64,000 nucleotides of DNA, taken from contig NZ_LN908975.1 in the NCBI RefSeq assembly GCF_001486165.1, positions 124,001-188,000 on the forward strand, read 5' to 3'. The notes below the pieces were generated by a model. That model was not told the DNA's origin and made no database searches. It saw only the letters and a program-made list of their open reading frames with translations. Positions 51,611-59,883 of this stretch are shown here, one piece after another. Source of the stretch: Bittarella massiliensis (ex Durand et al. 2017) (GTDB lineage Bacteria; Bacillota; Clostridia; Oscillospirales; Ruminococcaceae). Numbering within the stretch: the stretch's first letter is position 1; the number at the start of each line of letters is the position of its first letter. The position numbers and the translations under genes were made by a program.

Positions 51611-51968
51611 ATAAGCCCCCTTTTTCAACAGTGTAGCAGAAACTTGTCGAAAAAGGAAGAATGGAGTGATATTTCAAGAGAAGAGGAGCGTGGTTTTGTA
51701 GAGCGGGTTTTGCCGGGCGACCGGCCATCCCCACCGGCAAAGCCGGGGGATCGAACCGCCCCCATAGGGGACTGGTGGCGGCGGGCGTGTGAAGGCGCAC
51801 CGAGATTTTTTCACCCGTCTGCCCTGCGGCCTGCAAACGGGCGGGATTGCCCTTTTGCGGCATCCTCTTCCCAACGCCCTTCGGCCCTTGGCGGTCCGCT
51901 TGGCCCGGCGATTGCAGCGAACGCTTTTTGGGGGAGCGCCCCACCGGCGGGACGGGGGCTTTGCCGGC
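51611..51968. other. Gene-free region with hairpin-forming, repeat-like sequence
   Basis: No gene seen. 51713-51744 (GCCGGGCGACC ... ACCGGCA) resembles the start of the 87-base repeat. It is followed by complementary arms ATCCCC.CCGGC and GCCGG.GGGAT. It may be a diverged relative of the repeat. Confidence 0.35.
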
Positions 51969-52006
51969 AAAAAAATTACACCACCAGCGCTGTGCTGATG
52001 GTGTAA
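51969..52006 (-). terminator. Terminator of the tRNA gene
   Basis: On the minus strand TTACACCATCAGC and GCTGGTGGTGTAA pair (one wobble), then seven T. Confidence 0.88.
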
Positions 52007-52011
52007 ACACA

Positions 52012-52088
<77 letters not shown>

Positions 52089-52114
52089 ATATCTATTTCT
52101 CAAGTGCAAGATTT

Positions 52115-52142
52115 ATTATATCACAGGACAAAAAAAAGTCAA
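52115..52142 (-). promoter_or_regulatory. Promoter of tRNA-fMet
   Basis: On the minus strand: -35 TTGACT (52137-52142), 16 bases, -10 TATAAT (52115-52120). Its -35 is part of the terminator of the upstream gene. Confidence 0.75.
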
Positions 52143-52163
52143 CACCCAAATGCGGGTGTTGAC
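52130..52163 (-). terminator. Terminator of the Cys-rich membrane protein gene
   Basis: GTCAACACCC and GGGTGTTGAC around a six-base loop, then a run of T on the minus strand. Confidence 0.8.
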
Positions 52164-52177
52164 CAAAAACATTTCGA

Positions 52178-52477
52178 CTAGTATTTCTCTTCTTCGTCCT
52201 CTTCCTCTGCGGGGGCGTCGCTCTCCTCGGCCGGGGCCTCTTCGGCGGCGCATTCGTCGCAGCAGCAGTCCTCGTCCTCTTCGCCACAGCAGCAGCCGCA
52301 CTCGTCGGCATACTCGTCGTCCTCGCCGAACTCGTCGGTGTAGGCGTCCAGGTATTCGCAGCCGTCGTCGTCGCAGCAGCAGACACAGTGTTTTTTGAAG
52401 AACTTGTATGCCAGGTAAATGACCCCCGCGGCAGAAGCCAGCACCGCCAAGGTCGAGAGCAGCTTGCTGAATTTCAT
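52178..52477 (-). CDS. Small membrane protein with Cys- and acid-rich tail
   Basis: 99 residues. One membrane helix (LLSTLAVLASAAGVIYLAYKF, about 5-26) is followed by KKHCVCCCDDDGC and a tail with more Cys clusters (ECGCCCGEEDEDCCCDEC) embedded in Asp and Glu. More than a quarter of the tail is acidic. The tail could bind metals. The gene has a consensus promoter and terminator, so it is likely real. No family recognised. Confidence 0.75.
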   Translation of the reverse strand: MKFSKLLSTLAVLASAAGVIYLAYKFFKKHCVCCCDDDGCEYLDAYTDEFGEDDEYADECGCCCGEEDEDCCCDECAAEEAPAEESDAPAEEEDEEEKY

Positions 52478-52514
52478 AGTCGTTCCTCCCTTTCACCTTC
52501 AGTAGGTTAAACTC

Positions 52515-52543
52515 ATTATAGTATGTGCAGCCCAAAAAAACAA
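52515..52543 (-). promoter_or_regulatory. Promoter of the Cys-rich protein gene
   Basis: On the minus strand: -35 TTGTTT (52538-52543), 17 bases, -10 TATAAT (52515-52520). Confidence 0.75.
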
Positions 52544-52564
52544 TACCCGCCTGTGTACAGTTTG

Positions 52565-53335
52565 TTAATTTATACCATAAATTTCGCGCGCATTTTTGGC
52601 GGAGATGTCACAGACCTCCTGCGGGTCGAGCCCCTTGACCTGGGCGATCACCTCGACGATGTGGGGCAGCATGGCGGAATCGCAGAGCTGCCCTTCCAGC
52701 ACCTTGGGGGGCATATAGGGGGCGTCGGTCTCAATGAGCAGCCGCTCCATGGGGGTGGCTGCCAGCACCTTGAGGGCGGTCTCGTTGTACTCCGGCCAGG
52801 TGATGTCGCCGTTGAAGCTCACGTACATCCCCCAGTCGAGCACCCGGCGCAGCCCCTCCACATTGCCGGAAAAGCGGTGGACGACCCCCGGCAGCCTGTA
52901 CTCCTCCAACACCCGGTAGGTGTCCTCGTGGGCCTCCCTGTCGTGGATGATGACCGGCAGTTTCAGCTGCTGCGCCAGATCCATCTGCCCGCGGAAGATG
53001 CGCTCCTGCAGGTCCCGGGGCTCGTCGAAAAAGTAGTCAAACCCCATCTCCCCCAGGGCCACCACCTTGGGCGAGCGGGCCAGCCGCTCCAGTTGGTCCA
53101 GATAGTCCTCCGGCGTCTCCAGCACCCAGTGGGGGTGCACCCCCACCGAGCCGTAGACAAAGTCGTACTGCTCGGTCAGCGCCACCACCAGCGGGGCCAC
53201 CCCCAGGTCGGAACAGCAGTTGAGCACCCACTCGACCCCCTGGTCGGGCAGGCCGGCGAGGATGCGGTGCCGGTCCTCGCCGAACAGAGCGTCCTCGTAG
53301 TGGGCGTGCGAGTCAAACAGATGTTGCAGTTTCAC
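52565..53335 (-). CDS. tatD: TatD family metal-dependent hydrolase
   Basis: 256 residues of the TatD amidohydrolase fold, linked to DNA 3'-end processing. Metal ligands: DSHAHY, Glu in ALGEMGFDY, His in IIHDREAH, HRFSG and Asp in ETDAPYMPP. The start was set at the GTG at 53335 because GAGAGGAG precedes it by eight bases; upstream codons in the same frame show no homology. It has its own promoter. Confidence 0.92.
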   Translation of the reverse strand: MKLQHLFDSHAHYEDALFGEDRHRILAGLPDQGVEWVLNCCSDLGVAPLVVALTEQYDFVYGSVGVHPHWVLETPEDYLDQLERLARSPKVVALGEMGFDYFFDEPRDLQERIFRGQMDLAQQLKLPVIIHDREAHEDTYRVLEEYRLPGVVHRFSGNVEGLRRVLDWGMYVSFNGDITWPEYNETALKVLAATPMERLLIETDAPYMPPKVLEGQLCDSAMLPHIVEVIAQVKGLDPQEVCDISAKNAREIYGIN

Positions 53336-53476
53336 AGGGAAATCTCCTCTCCCGGGCAGCCGGGTCCCCCGGTCCACCCAAAAGCGGCCGGGCGGTCCGT
53401 TCCCCTGGGGGAACAGCCGCGCCAGCCGCTGACTTGCCAAAATGCCCCTCTCTGAAAAAGGGAAATAGCTGTCTAC

Positions 53477-53505
53477 ACTATATCGGAAAAAGGGGAGGGG
53501 CGCAA
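53477..53505 (-). promoter_or_regulatory. Promoter of tatD
   Basis: On the minus strand: -35 TTGCGC (53500-53505), 17 bases, -10 TATAGT (53477-53482). Confidence 0.65.
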
Positions 53506-53599
53506 CCCAAACCGGACAATTTGCAAACACTCTGGAACTTTTCACAAAAAAAGCGGTTGTCCTTACCGCATTTTCCCCGGGAAAAAGGTTTCCACACCG

Positions 53600-53836
53600 T
53601 TGCAAAATCGGGCACGACTTGCTAAAATACAACTTAATATGTGGCGCTCTGCGCCGGACAGGAGGGAAAAACAAAACCGGGTTTTGTTCTTCCTTTTCTT
53701 TTGTCCGCCGCCTTTCCTTTATAAAGGGCGCCCGACAGGAACGCGAGCGGCTGGTGACGGCCGCCTTTGTTGAGACAGGGCCGGTTTTGTTTGCAAAAGA
53801 CCTCCGGCCCTGCCGCTGCGCAGAAAGGAAATGCCC
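53600..53836 (+). promoter_or_regulatory. Promoter and leader of the pyrimidine operon
   Basis: -35 TTGCAA (53600-53605), 17 bases, -10 TAAAAT (53623-53628). The leader of about 200 bases has a small ACAAAAC/GTTTTGT hairpin followed by a T-rich tract. Near the start codon, CAGGGCCGG pairs with CCGGCCCTG. This could be an attenuator, but the PyrR-binding consensus was not found. Confidence 0.6.
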
Positions 53837-54940
53837 ATGCTTGCAGGAAGAAATCTCATCTCCCCGTCCGACTTCTCCCCCCGGGAGTTGGACGAGCTCT
53901 TTGCCCTGGCCGACGACATCGTCAAAGACCCGGCAGCCTACGCCCACGCCTGTGACGGCAAGCTGCTGGCCACCCTCTTTTTTGAGCCCAGCACCCGCAC
54001 CCGCCTCAGCTTTGAGGCGGCCATGCTCCGCCTGGGCGGCCGTGTCTTTGGGGTGCAGAGCGCGGCGGCCTCCTCCACCTCCAAGGGGGAGACAGTGGCC
54101 GACACCGCCCGCATGGTCAGCTCCTATGCCGACGCGATCGCCATGCGGCACTTTTTAGAGGGGGCGCCCCGGGCGGCCACCCTTTACGCCGGCATCCCCG
54201 TCATCAACGCAGGGGACGGCGGGCACCAGCATCCCACCCAGACCCTCACCGACCTCTACACCATCCGCACCGCAAAAGGCCGACTGGACCACCTGACCAT
54301 CGGCCTCTGCGGCGATTTGAAGTTTGGCAGAACAGTTCACTCCCTCATCGAGGCCATGTGCCGGTACGAAGGCGTCACCTTCTACTGCATCTCGCCTGAA
54401 GAACTGTCTTTGCCAAACTATATTATTGCCCAAATGGAGGCGGCGGGGGCGGCTTTCCACCAGGTGCGCACCATGGAGGAGTGCATCGGCCGGCTGGACG
54501 TCCTCTACATGACCCGGGTGCAGGGGGAGCGCTTTGCCGACCGGGCCGAGTACGAGCGGCTGCGCGACTGCTACATCCTCGACGCGGCCAAGATGGCCGG
54601 GGCGGGGGCCGACACCATCGTCCTGCACCCCCTGCCGCGGGTAAGCGAGATCGCCACCGAGGTGGACGCCGACCCCCGCGCCTGGTACTTCAAGCAGGCC
54701 CAGTACGGGATGTTCGCCCGGATGGCCCTTCTCTGCAAGGTGCTGGGGGTCACCGACGGCCACCCGGTCACCGGGGCCCGCAACCACCTGGAACCCACCC
54801 GCACCCCGGCGGGGGACCACCCCGGCCACCGCTGTCAAAACCCCAAGTGCGTGGCCTGTGCCGAGCCCACCCAGCCCCCCCGCTTTGTGGAGGAGGGCGG
54901 CCGGCTGCGCTGCTGGTACTGCGACCAACTGGCCGATTGA
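53837..54940 (+). CDS. pyrB: Aspartate carbamoyltransferase with fused PyrI-like zinc domain
   Basis: 367 residues. Residues 1-305 are the catalytic chain ([60 protein letters not shown]). The C-terminal 35 residues carry C333-x4-C338 and C359-x2-C362, matching the zinc domain that ends the regulatory chain PyrI. The nucleotide-binding half of PyrI is absent. In E. coli this zinc domain is what contacts PyrB, so it is here built into the catalytic chain. The ATG at 53837 was chosen because AAAGGA is seven bases upstream; the ATG two codons earlier is too close. Confidence 0.92.
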   Translation: MLAGRNLISPSDFSPRELDELFALADDIVKDPAAYAHACDGKLLATLFFEPSTRTRLSFEAAMLRLGGRVFGVQSAAASSTSKGETVADTARMVSSYADAIAMRHFLEGAPRAATLYAGIPVINAGDGGHQHPTQTLTDLYTIRTAKGRLDHLTIGLCGDLKFGRTVHSLIEAMCRYEGVTFYCISPEELSLPNYIIAQMEAAGAAFHQVRTMEECIGRLDVLYMTRVQGERFADRAEYERLRDCYILDAAKMAGAGADTIVLHPLPRVSEIATEVDADPRAWYFKQAQYGMFARMALLCKVLGVTDGHPVTGARNHLEPTRTPAGDHPGHRCQNPKCVACAEPTQPPRFVEEGGRLRCWYCDQLAD

Positions 54941-54954
54941 GAGAGGAGAGACCG

Positions 54955-56151
54955 ATGGACCTGCTGGTGAAAAACGGCGTCCTCTGCGACGCGAACGGGC
55001 GGCTGCGCGCCGACCTCTACATCCGCGGCGGCCTGATCGAGGCCGTCGGCCGGGAGCTGGCCGTCCCCGCCGGCTGCCCGGTGCTGGACGCGGGGGGGAA
55101 GACGGTGCTGCCCGCCTTTGTGGACCTGCACTGTCACTTCCGCGACCCGGGCTACACCCAGAAGGAGGACATCGCCACCGGCAGCCAGGCCGCCGCCGCC
55201 GGGGGATACACCGCCGTCAACTGCATGGCCAACACCGACCCGGTCTGCTCCTCCATGGAGGGGGTCCGCTACGCGATGGAGCGGGCCCGGGCCGTCGGGC
55301 TGGTGGACCTGCACCAGTGCGTCAGCGTCACCGAGCACTTTGACGGCGAGACCACCGAGCACCTGAAGGGCCTCACCGCCGAGGTGCGCTGCATCAGCGA
55401 GGACGGCCGGGGGGTCGCCCGCGCCGCGGTGATGGAGCGGGCCATGCGCATTGCCCGGGAAAAGGGGATGGCCGTCCTCTCCCACGCCGAGGAGATGGAG
55501 ATCTCCCCCTACGACTACCGGCTGGCGGAGAACCTGGCCACCGTGCGGGACATCGCCCTCGCCGCCCACACCGGCGCCCACCTGCACCTGTGCCACGTCA
55601 GCACCCGGGAGGCCATGGCCGCCATCGCCGCCGCCAAGGGCGCCGGGGTCTGGGTGACCTGCGAGGTGGCCCCCCACCACCTCTATTTCAAAGACAGCGG
55701 CTACCGGGTCAATCCCCCCATCCGCCAGGGGGCCGATGTGGAGGCCCTCATCCAGGCCTGCCTGAAAGGGGAGGTGGACGCCATCGCCACCGACCACGCC
55801 CCCCACACCGAGGCGGACAAGGCCGCCGGGTCGCCGGGGATGGTGGGGCTGGAGACCGCCTTTTCGGTCTGCCACACCGTTCTCTGCCGGGAAAACGGGC
55901 TGCCGCTGGAGGCGCTCTCCCGGATGATGAGCCAAGCCCCCGCCCAGCTGTTGGGGATGAACAAGGGCCTGCTGCGCCCCGGCTTTGACGGGGATCTGGC
56001 CCTGGTGGACGAGGCGGCCCCCTACCGGGTCGAGGCGGCCAAGCTGCACAGCAAATCCCAAAACACCCCCTTTGACGGCAAGACCTTCACCGGCCGGGTG
56101 GAGTGCACTGTCAAGGCGGGAAGGGTCACCTACACCCGGGACGGGGAATGA
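54955..56151 (+). CDS. pyrC: Dihydroorotase
   Basis: 398 residues, class I (type found beside pyrB). Metal ligands: VDLHCHFRDPG, and downstream His in LSHAEE, LHLCHVST and IATDHAPHT (catalytic Asp). It closes carbamoyl-aspartate to dihydroorotate. GAGAGGAGAG precedes the ATG, 14 bases after pyrB. Order pyrB-pyrC puts consecutive steps side by side. Confidence 0.95.
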   Translation: MDLLVKNGVLCDANGRLRADLYIRGGLIEAVGRELAVPAGCPVLDAGGKTVLPAFVDLHCHFRDPGYTQKEDIATGSQAAAAGGYTAVNCMANTDPVCSSMEGVRYAMERARAVGLVDLHQCVSVTEHFDGETTEHLKGLTAEVRCISEDGRGVARAAVMERAMRIAREKGMAVLSHAEEMEISPYDYRLAENLATVRDIALAAHTGAHLHLCHVSTREAMAAIAAAKGAGVWVTCEVAPHHLYFKDSGYRVNPPIRQGADVEALIQACLKGEVDAIATDHAPHTEADKAAGSPGMVGLETAFSVCHTVLCRENGLPLEALSRMMSQAPAQLLGMNKGLLRPGFDGDLALVDEAAPYRVEAAKLHSKSQNTPFDGKTFTGRVECTVKAGRVTYTRDGE

Positions 56152-56207
56152 CAAATTGAAATAAACAGATAAAATACAACGGACTGTAAAACAAGGAGGA
56201 ACCTGCT

Positions 56208-57086
56208 GTGAACATCTGTATTGCCGACAAACTGTACGAATCGGTGGCGGCCCGCGGCCCCATCTGCGTCGGGCTGGACACCGACATCTCCTACGTGCCC
56301 CAGTGGCTGGCCGCACAGTACCAGACCCCGGGGGAGGCGGTCCTTGCCTTCAACCGGCAGATCATCGACGCCACCGCCGATGTGGCGGGCTGCTTCAAGG
56401 TGCAGATCGCCTACTACGAGTCCCTGGGCCTTGACGGGCTGCGCGCCTACAAGGACACCCTGGCCTACCTGCGGGAGCGGGAGCTGGTCGCCATTGCCGA
56501 TGTCAAGCGGGGCGACATCGCCAAGACCGCCGAGATGTACGCCAAGGCCCACTTCACCGGCGACTTTGAGGCCGACTTCGTCACCCTCAGCCCCTATATG
56601 GGGCTCGACAGCGTCACCCCCTACCTCCCCTATGTGGAGCAAAGCGGCAAGGGCCTCTTCATCCTGGTGCGCACCTCCAACCCCGGGCGGGAGGACTTTC
56701 AGTACCTGCAGAGCGAGGGGGAGCCCCTCTACGACATCGTCGGCAGAAAGGTGCAGGAGCTGGGCAAGCCCTACATCGGCACCTACGGCTACTCCCCGGT
56801 GGGGGCGGTCATCGGCGGCACCTCCTCCCTGGAGGCGGAGACCATCCGCGCCGCCCTGGACTCCACCTTCTTCCTGATCCCCGGCTACGGCGCCCAGGGC
56901 GGCAAGGCCGAGGACATCGCCCGCTATCTCTGCCGGGGCAACGGCGGGGTGGTCAACTCCTCCCGCGGGGTGCTGCTGGCCTACAAGAAGGACGGGGATG
57001 AGAGACAGTTCGCCGAGGCCTCCCGCAAAGAGGTCCTCCGCGCCAGAGAGGAGATCGCCAGTGCCTGCAGCGTATACGGTAAATAA
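56208..57086 (+). CDS. pyrF: Orotidine 5'-phosphate decarboxylase
   Basis: 292 residues, the longer subfamily 2 form. Active-site stretch DVKRGDIAKTAEMYAKAHF has the paired Lys/Asp; the phosphate site is near IPGYGAQGGKAEDI. It makes UMP from OMP. The GTG at 56208 follows AAGGAGGAACCTGCT. Its end overlaps pyrK by 26 bases. Confidence 0.94.
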   Translation: MNICIADKLYESVAARGPICVGLDTDISYVPQWLAAQYQTPGEAVLAFNRQIIDATADVAGCFKVQIAYYESLGLDGLRAYKDTLAYLRERELVAIADVKRGDIAKTAEMYAKAHFTGDFEADFVTLSPYMGLDSVTPYLPYVEQSGKGLFILVRTSNPGREDFQYLQSEGEPLYDIVGRKVQELGKPYIGTYGYSPVGAVIGGTSSLEAETIRAALDSTFFLIPGYGAQGGKAEDIARYLCRGNGGVVNSSRGVLLAYKKDGDERQFAEASRKEVLRAREEIASACSVYGK

Positions 57087-57804
57087 GATCCTACAAAACG
57101 ACCGGGTGACCGAGACCGTCTACAAGATGAAGGTCGATCTGGGGGGCGCTCCCCAGCCGGCCCCCGGCCAGTTCTACATGGTCCGCGGCTGGGAGGGGAA
57201 CGACCCCCTCCTCTCCCGCCCCATCAGCGTGAACGACGCCGGCGAGGGGACGGTCACCTTCCTCTACGAGGTGCGGGGGCGGGGCACCCGCCTCCTCTCC
57301 CAGCTGCCGGCGGGGGGACAGGTCTCCCTGTTGGGCCCCGCCGGCACCGGCTTCCCGGTGGGCGAGGTCAGCGGCCGGGTGGCGGTGGTCACCGGCGGCA
57401 TCGGCCTGGCGCCCATGGTCTACACCGCCAAGTCCCTGCAAAACTGCCAGGTGGACTTCTTCTGCGGCTTTCGCGACCAGAGCTACGAGCTGGAGAGCCT
57501 GCAGGGCGCGGTGCAGCGGGTGGCGGTGGCCACCGACAGCGGCCGCGAGGGGCAGAAGGGGTTTGTCACCGACCTCTTCTCGGTGGCCGACTACGACTGG
57601 GTGCTGACCTGCGGCCCCCAGGTGATGATGGAGAAATTGGGCCGGGCCTGCCTGGACGCCGGGGTCCGCTGCCTACTCTCCCTGGAGCGGCACATGGCCT
57701 GCGGGGTGGGCGCCTGCCTGGGCTGCACCTGCAAGACCGCCCACGGGGCGAAGTGCGTCTGCAAAGAGGGCCCGGTCTTTCGGGCCGAGGAGGTGATCCT
57801 GTGA
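57061..57804 (+). CDS. pyrK: Dihydroorotate dehydrogenase electron transfer subunit
   Basis: 247 residues. FAD domain (RPISVNDAGEGTVTFLYEVRG), NAD domain (GGIGLAPMVYTAKSL, CGPQVMMEKLG) and a C-terminal 2Fe-2S site (CGVGACLGCTCK ... CVCKEGPVF). It passes electrons from PyrD to NAD. The start was placed at the GTG at 57061, inside pyrF, because GAGGAG lies seven bases before it. It overlaps pyrD by four bases (GTGA). Confidence 0.94.
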   Translation: MPAAYTVNKILQNDRVTETVYKMKVDLGGAPQPAPGQFYMVRGWEGNDPLLSRPISVNDAGEGTVTFLYEVRGRGTRLLSQLPAGGQVSLLGPAGTGFPVGEVSGRVAVVTGGIGLAPMVYTAKSLQNCQVDFFCGFRDQSYELESLQGAVQRVAVATDSGREGQKGFVTDLFSVADYDWVLTCGPQVMMEKLGRACLDAGVRCLLSLERHMACGVGACLGCTCKTAHGAKCVCKEGPVFRAEEVIL

Positions 57805-58715
57805 GCGATCTGCGAACCGACCTCTGCGGGGTGGAGCTGAAAAACCCGGTCATCGCCGCCTCGGGGACCTTTGGCTTTGGGCAGGAGTTCGCCCCCTTCT
57901 TCGACGTGGGCCGGCTGGGGGGCATCTCCTCCAAGGGGCTCACCATGGGGGGCAAGTACGGCAACGAGGGGCAGCGCATCTGCGAGACCCCCAGCGGGGT
58001 CATCAACTCCATCGGCCTGCAAAACCCCGGGGTCGAGGCCTTCCTCCGGGACGACCTCCCCTTCATGCGCCGCTGCGGGGCCGCGGTCATCGCCAACCTG
58101 GGCGGCAGCGACCTGCAGGGCTATCTGGACGGGGCCACCCTCTTGAGCGAGGCGGACATCGACATCCTCGAGCTCAACATCTCCTGCCCCAACGTCAAGG
58201 CGGGGGGGATGGCCTTCGGCATCCAGTGCCAGTCGGCCCATCAGGTGGTGTCGGCGGTGCGCAAGGTCTGCAAAAAGCCGCTGATGGTCAAGCTTTCCCC
58301 CAACGCCGAGAACATCGTCGAGATGGCCCAGGCCTGCGAGGACGCCGGGGCCGACGCCCTGAGCCTGGTCAACACCTTCCAGGCCATGGCCATCGACGTG
58401 GAGCGGCGGCAGCCGGTCTTTGCCAACCTCTTTGCCGGCCTCTCCGGCCCGGCCATCCGCCCCATTGCCCTGCGGATGGTATATCAGGTCTGCGGGGCGG
58501 TCAAAATCCCGGTGGTGGGTCTGGGGGGGATCGCCTCCGCCAGCGACGCCCTGGAATTTCTGCTGGCCGGGGCCACCGCCGTGCAGGTGGGGACCGCCAA
58601 CTTCGTCAAACCCGACATCTGCCTGGACATCATCGACGGCATCGACCGGTACCTGGAACGCCACGGATTTGCCGCGGTGAGTGAGATCCGCGGCCTGGCC
58701 CGCACCGACCGGTGA
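57801..58715 (+). CDS. pyrD: Dihydroorotate dehydrogenase, class 1B catalytic subunit
   Basis: 304 residues. FMN barrel with VIAASGTFGFGQEF, ETPSGVINSIGLQNPGVEAF, catalytic Cys in LNISCPNVKAGG, and a phosphate site in VVGLGGIASASDALEFLLAGA. It oxidises dihydroorotate to orotate and works with PyrK as a heterotetramer. GTG start overlapping the pyrK stop, consistent with coupling. Confidence 0.95.
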   Translation: MSDLRTDLCGVELKNPVIAASGTFGFGQEFAPFFDVGRLGGISSKGLTMGGKYGNEGQRICETPSGVINSIGLQNPGVEAFLRDDLPFMRRCGAAVIANLGGSDLQGYLDGATLLSEADIDILELNISCPNVKAGGMAFGIQCQSAHQVVSAVRKVCKKPLMVKLSPNAENIVEMAQACEDAGADALSLVNTFQAMAIDVERRQPVFANLFAGLSGPAIRPIALRMVYQVCGAVKIPVVGLGGIASASDALEFLLAGATAVQVGTANFVKPDICLDIIDGIDRYLERHGFAAVSEIRGLARTDR

Positions 58716-58761
58716 TATACAAATAAGAATACAAACACCGCTTTATACAGGGAGGCATCAC

Positions 58762-59880
58762 ATGCAACAGAATGAAACCAAGAGGGCCTGGCTGGTCCTG
58801 CAGGACGGTTCGGTCTACCCCGGCGTCTCCTTTGGGGCTGAGGGGACCACGGTGGGCGAGACGGTCTTCAACACCGGCATGACCGGCTATCAGGAGGTGC
58901 TCACCGACCCCTCCTACTACGGGCAGATCGTCACCCAGACCTATCCCCTCATCGGCAACTACGGCATCAACAACGACGACATGGAGTCGGGCCGCAGCTG
59001 GGTCAAGGGCTACATTGTCAGCGAGTGGTGCGAGACCCCCTCCAACTTCCGGGTGGCCATGGACCTGGACGCCTTTCTCAAATCGCAAAACGTCATCGCC
59101 ATCGCCGGCATCGACACCCGGGCCCTCACCAAGAAACTGCGGGAGTCCGGGGTGATGAACGGGGCCATCACCACCGCCTACGACGAGTCGAAGAAGGACG
59201 CCCTCCTCGAGCAGATCCGCGCCTACACCATCGCCGACGCGGTGGCCGCCGTCTCCTGCACCGCGCCCGCCTCCTTCCCCAAGGCCGAGGGGAGCGAGGG
59301 GGACTACCACGTGGTCCTCTGCGATTACGGCTACAAGCGCAACATCGTCCGCTCCCTGCAAAACCGGGGCTGCCGCGTGACCGTGGTGCCCGGCCACACC
59401 TCGGCCGAGGAGATCTTGGCCCTGCGGCCCGACGGCATCATGCTCTCCAACGGCCCCGGCGACCCGGCGGAGAACACCGCCATCATCGCCGAGATCGCCA
59501 AGCTGCTGCCCTCGGGGGTGCCCATCTTCGGCATCTGCCTGGGCCACCAGCTCACCGCCCTGGCCACCGGCGCCGCCACCTGCAAGCTGAAATACGGCCA
59601 CCGCGGCTCCAACCAGCCGGTCAAGGACCGGGATCTGGACCGCACCTTCATCACCTCCCAAAACCACGGCTACGCCGTAGAGGGTGACAGCTTTGACACC
59701 AACCTGGGGCGCATCAGCCACGTCAACGCCAACGACGGCACGGTGGAGGGCATCCGCTACGAGCGCTACAACTGCTTCACCGTGCAGTTTCATCCCGAGG
59801 CCAGCGCCGGGCCCAAGGACACCGCCTATCTCTTCGACGAATTCATCGACCGCATCAAAGACGCGAAAGGGGACAGATAA
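58762..59880 (+). CDS. carA: Carbamoyl-phosphate synthase small subunit
   Basis: 372 residues. N-terminal CPSase domain (LVLQDGSVYPGVSFGAEGTT, FNTGMTGYQEVLTDPSY) and a C-terminal class I glutaminase with the Cys in FGICLGHQL and His-Glu in QFHPEASAGP. It releases ammonia from glutamine for CarB. GGGAGGCATCAC precedes the ATG. It follows pyrD by 46 bases and precedes carB by three. Confidence 0.95.
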   Translation: MQQNETKRAWLVLQDGSVYPGVSFGAEGTTVGETVFNTGMTGYQEVLTDPSYYGQIVTQTYPLIGNYGINNDDMESGRSWVKGYIVSEWCETPSNFRVAMDLDAFLKSQNVIAIAGIDTRALTKKLRESGVMNGAITTAYDESKKDALLEQIRAYTIADAVAAVSCTAPASFPKAEGSEGDYHVVLCDYGYKRNIVRSLQNRGCRVTVVPGHTSAEEILALRPDGIMLSNGPGDPAENTAIIAEIAKLLPSGVPIFGICLGHQLTALATGAATCKLKYGHRGSNQPVKDRDLDRTFITSQNHGYAVEGDSFDTNLGRISHVNANDGTVEGIRYERYNCFTVQFHPEASAGPKDTAYLFDEFIDRIKDAKGDR

Positions 59881-59883
59881 GCC

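Noticed and set aside
51711-51790. A second tRNA suggested by GGTTCGATCCC on the minus strand
   Set aside because: Only a T-arm-like string is present; no acceptor or anticodon arm can be folded around it.
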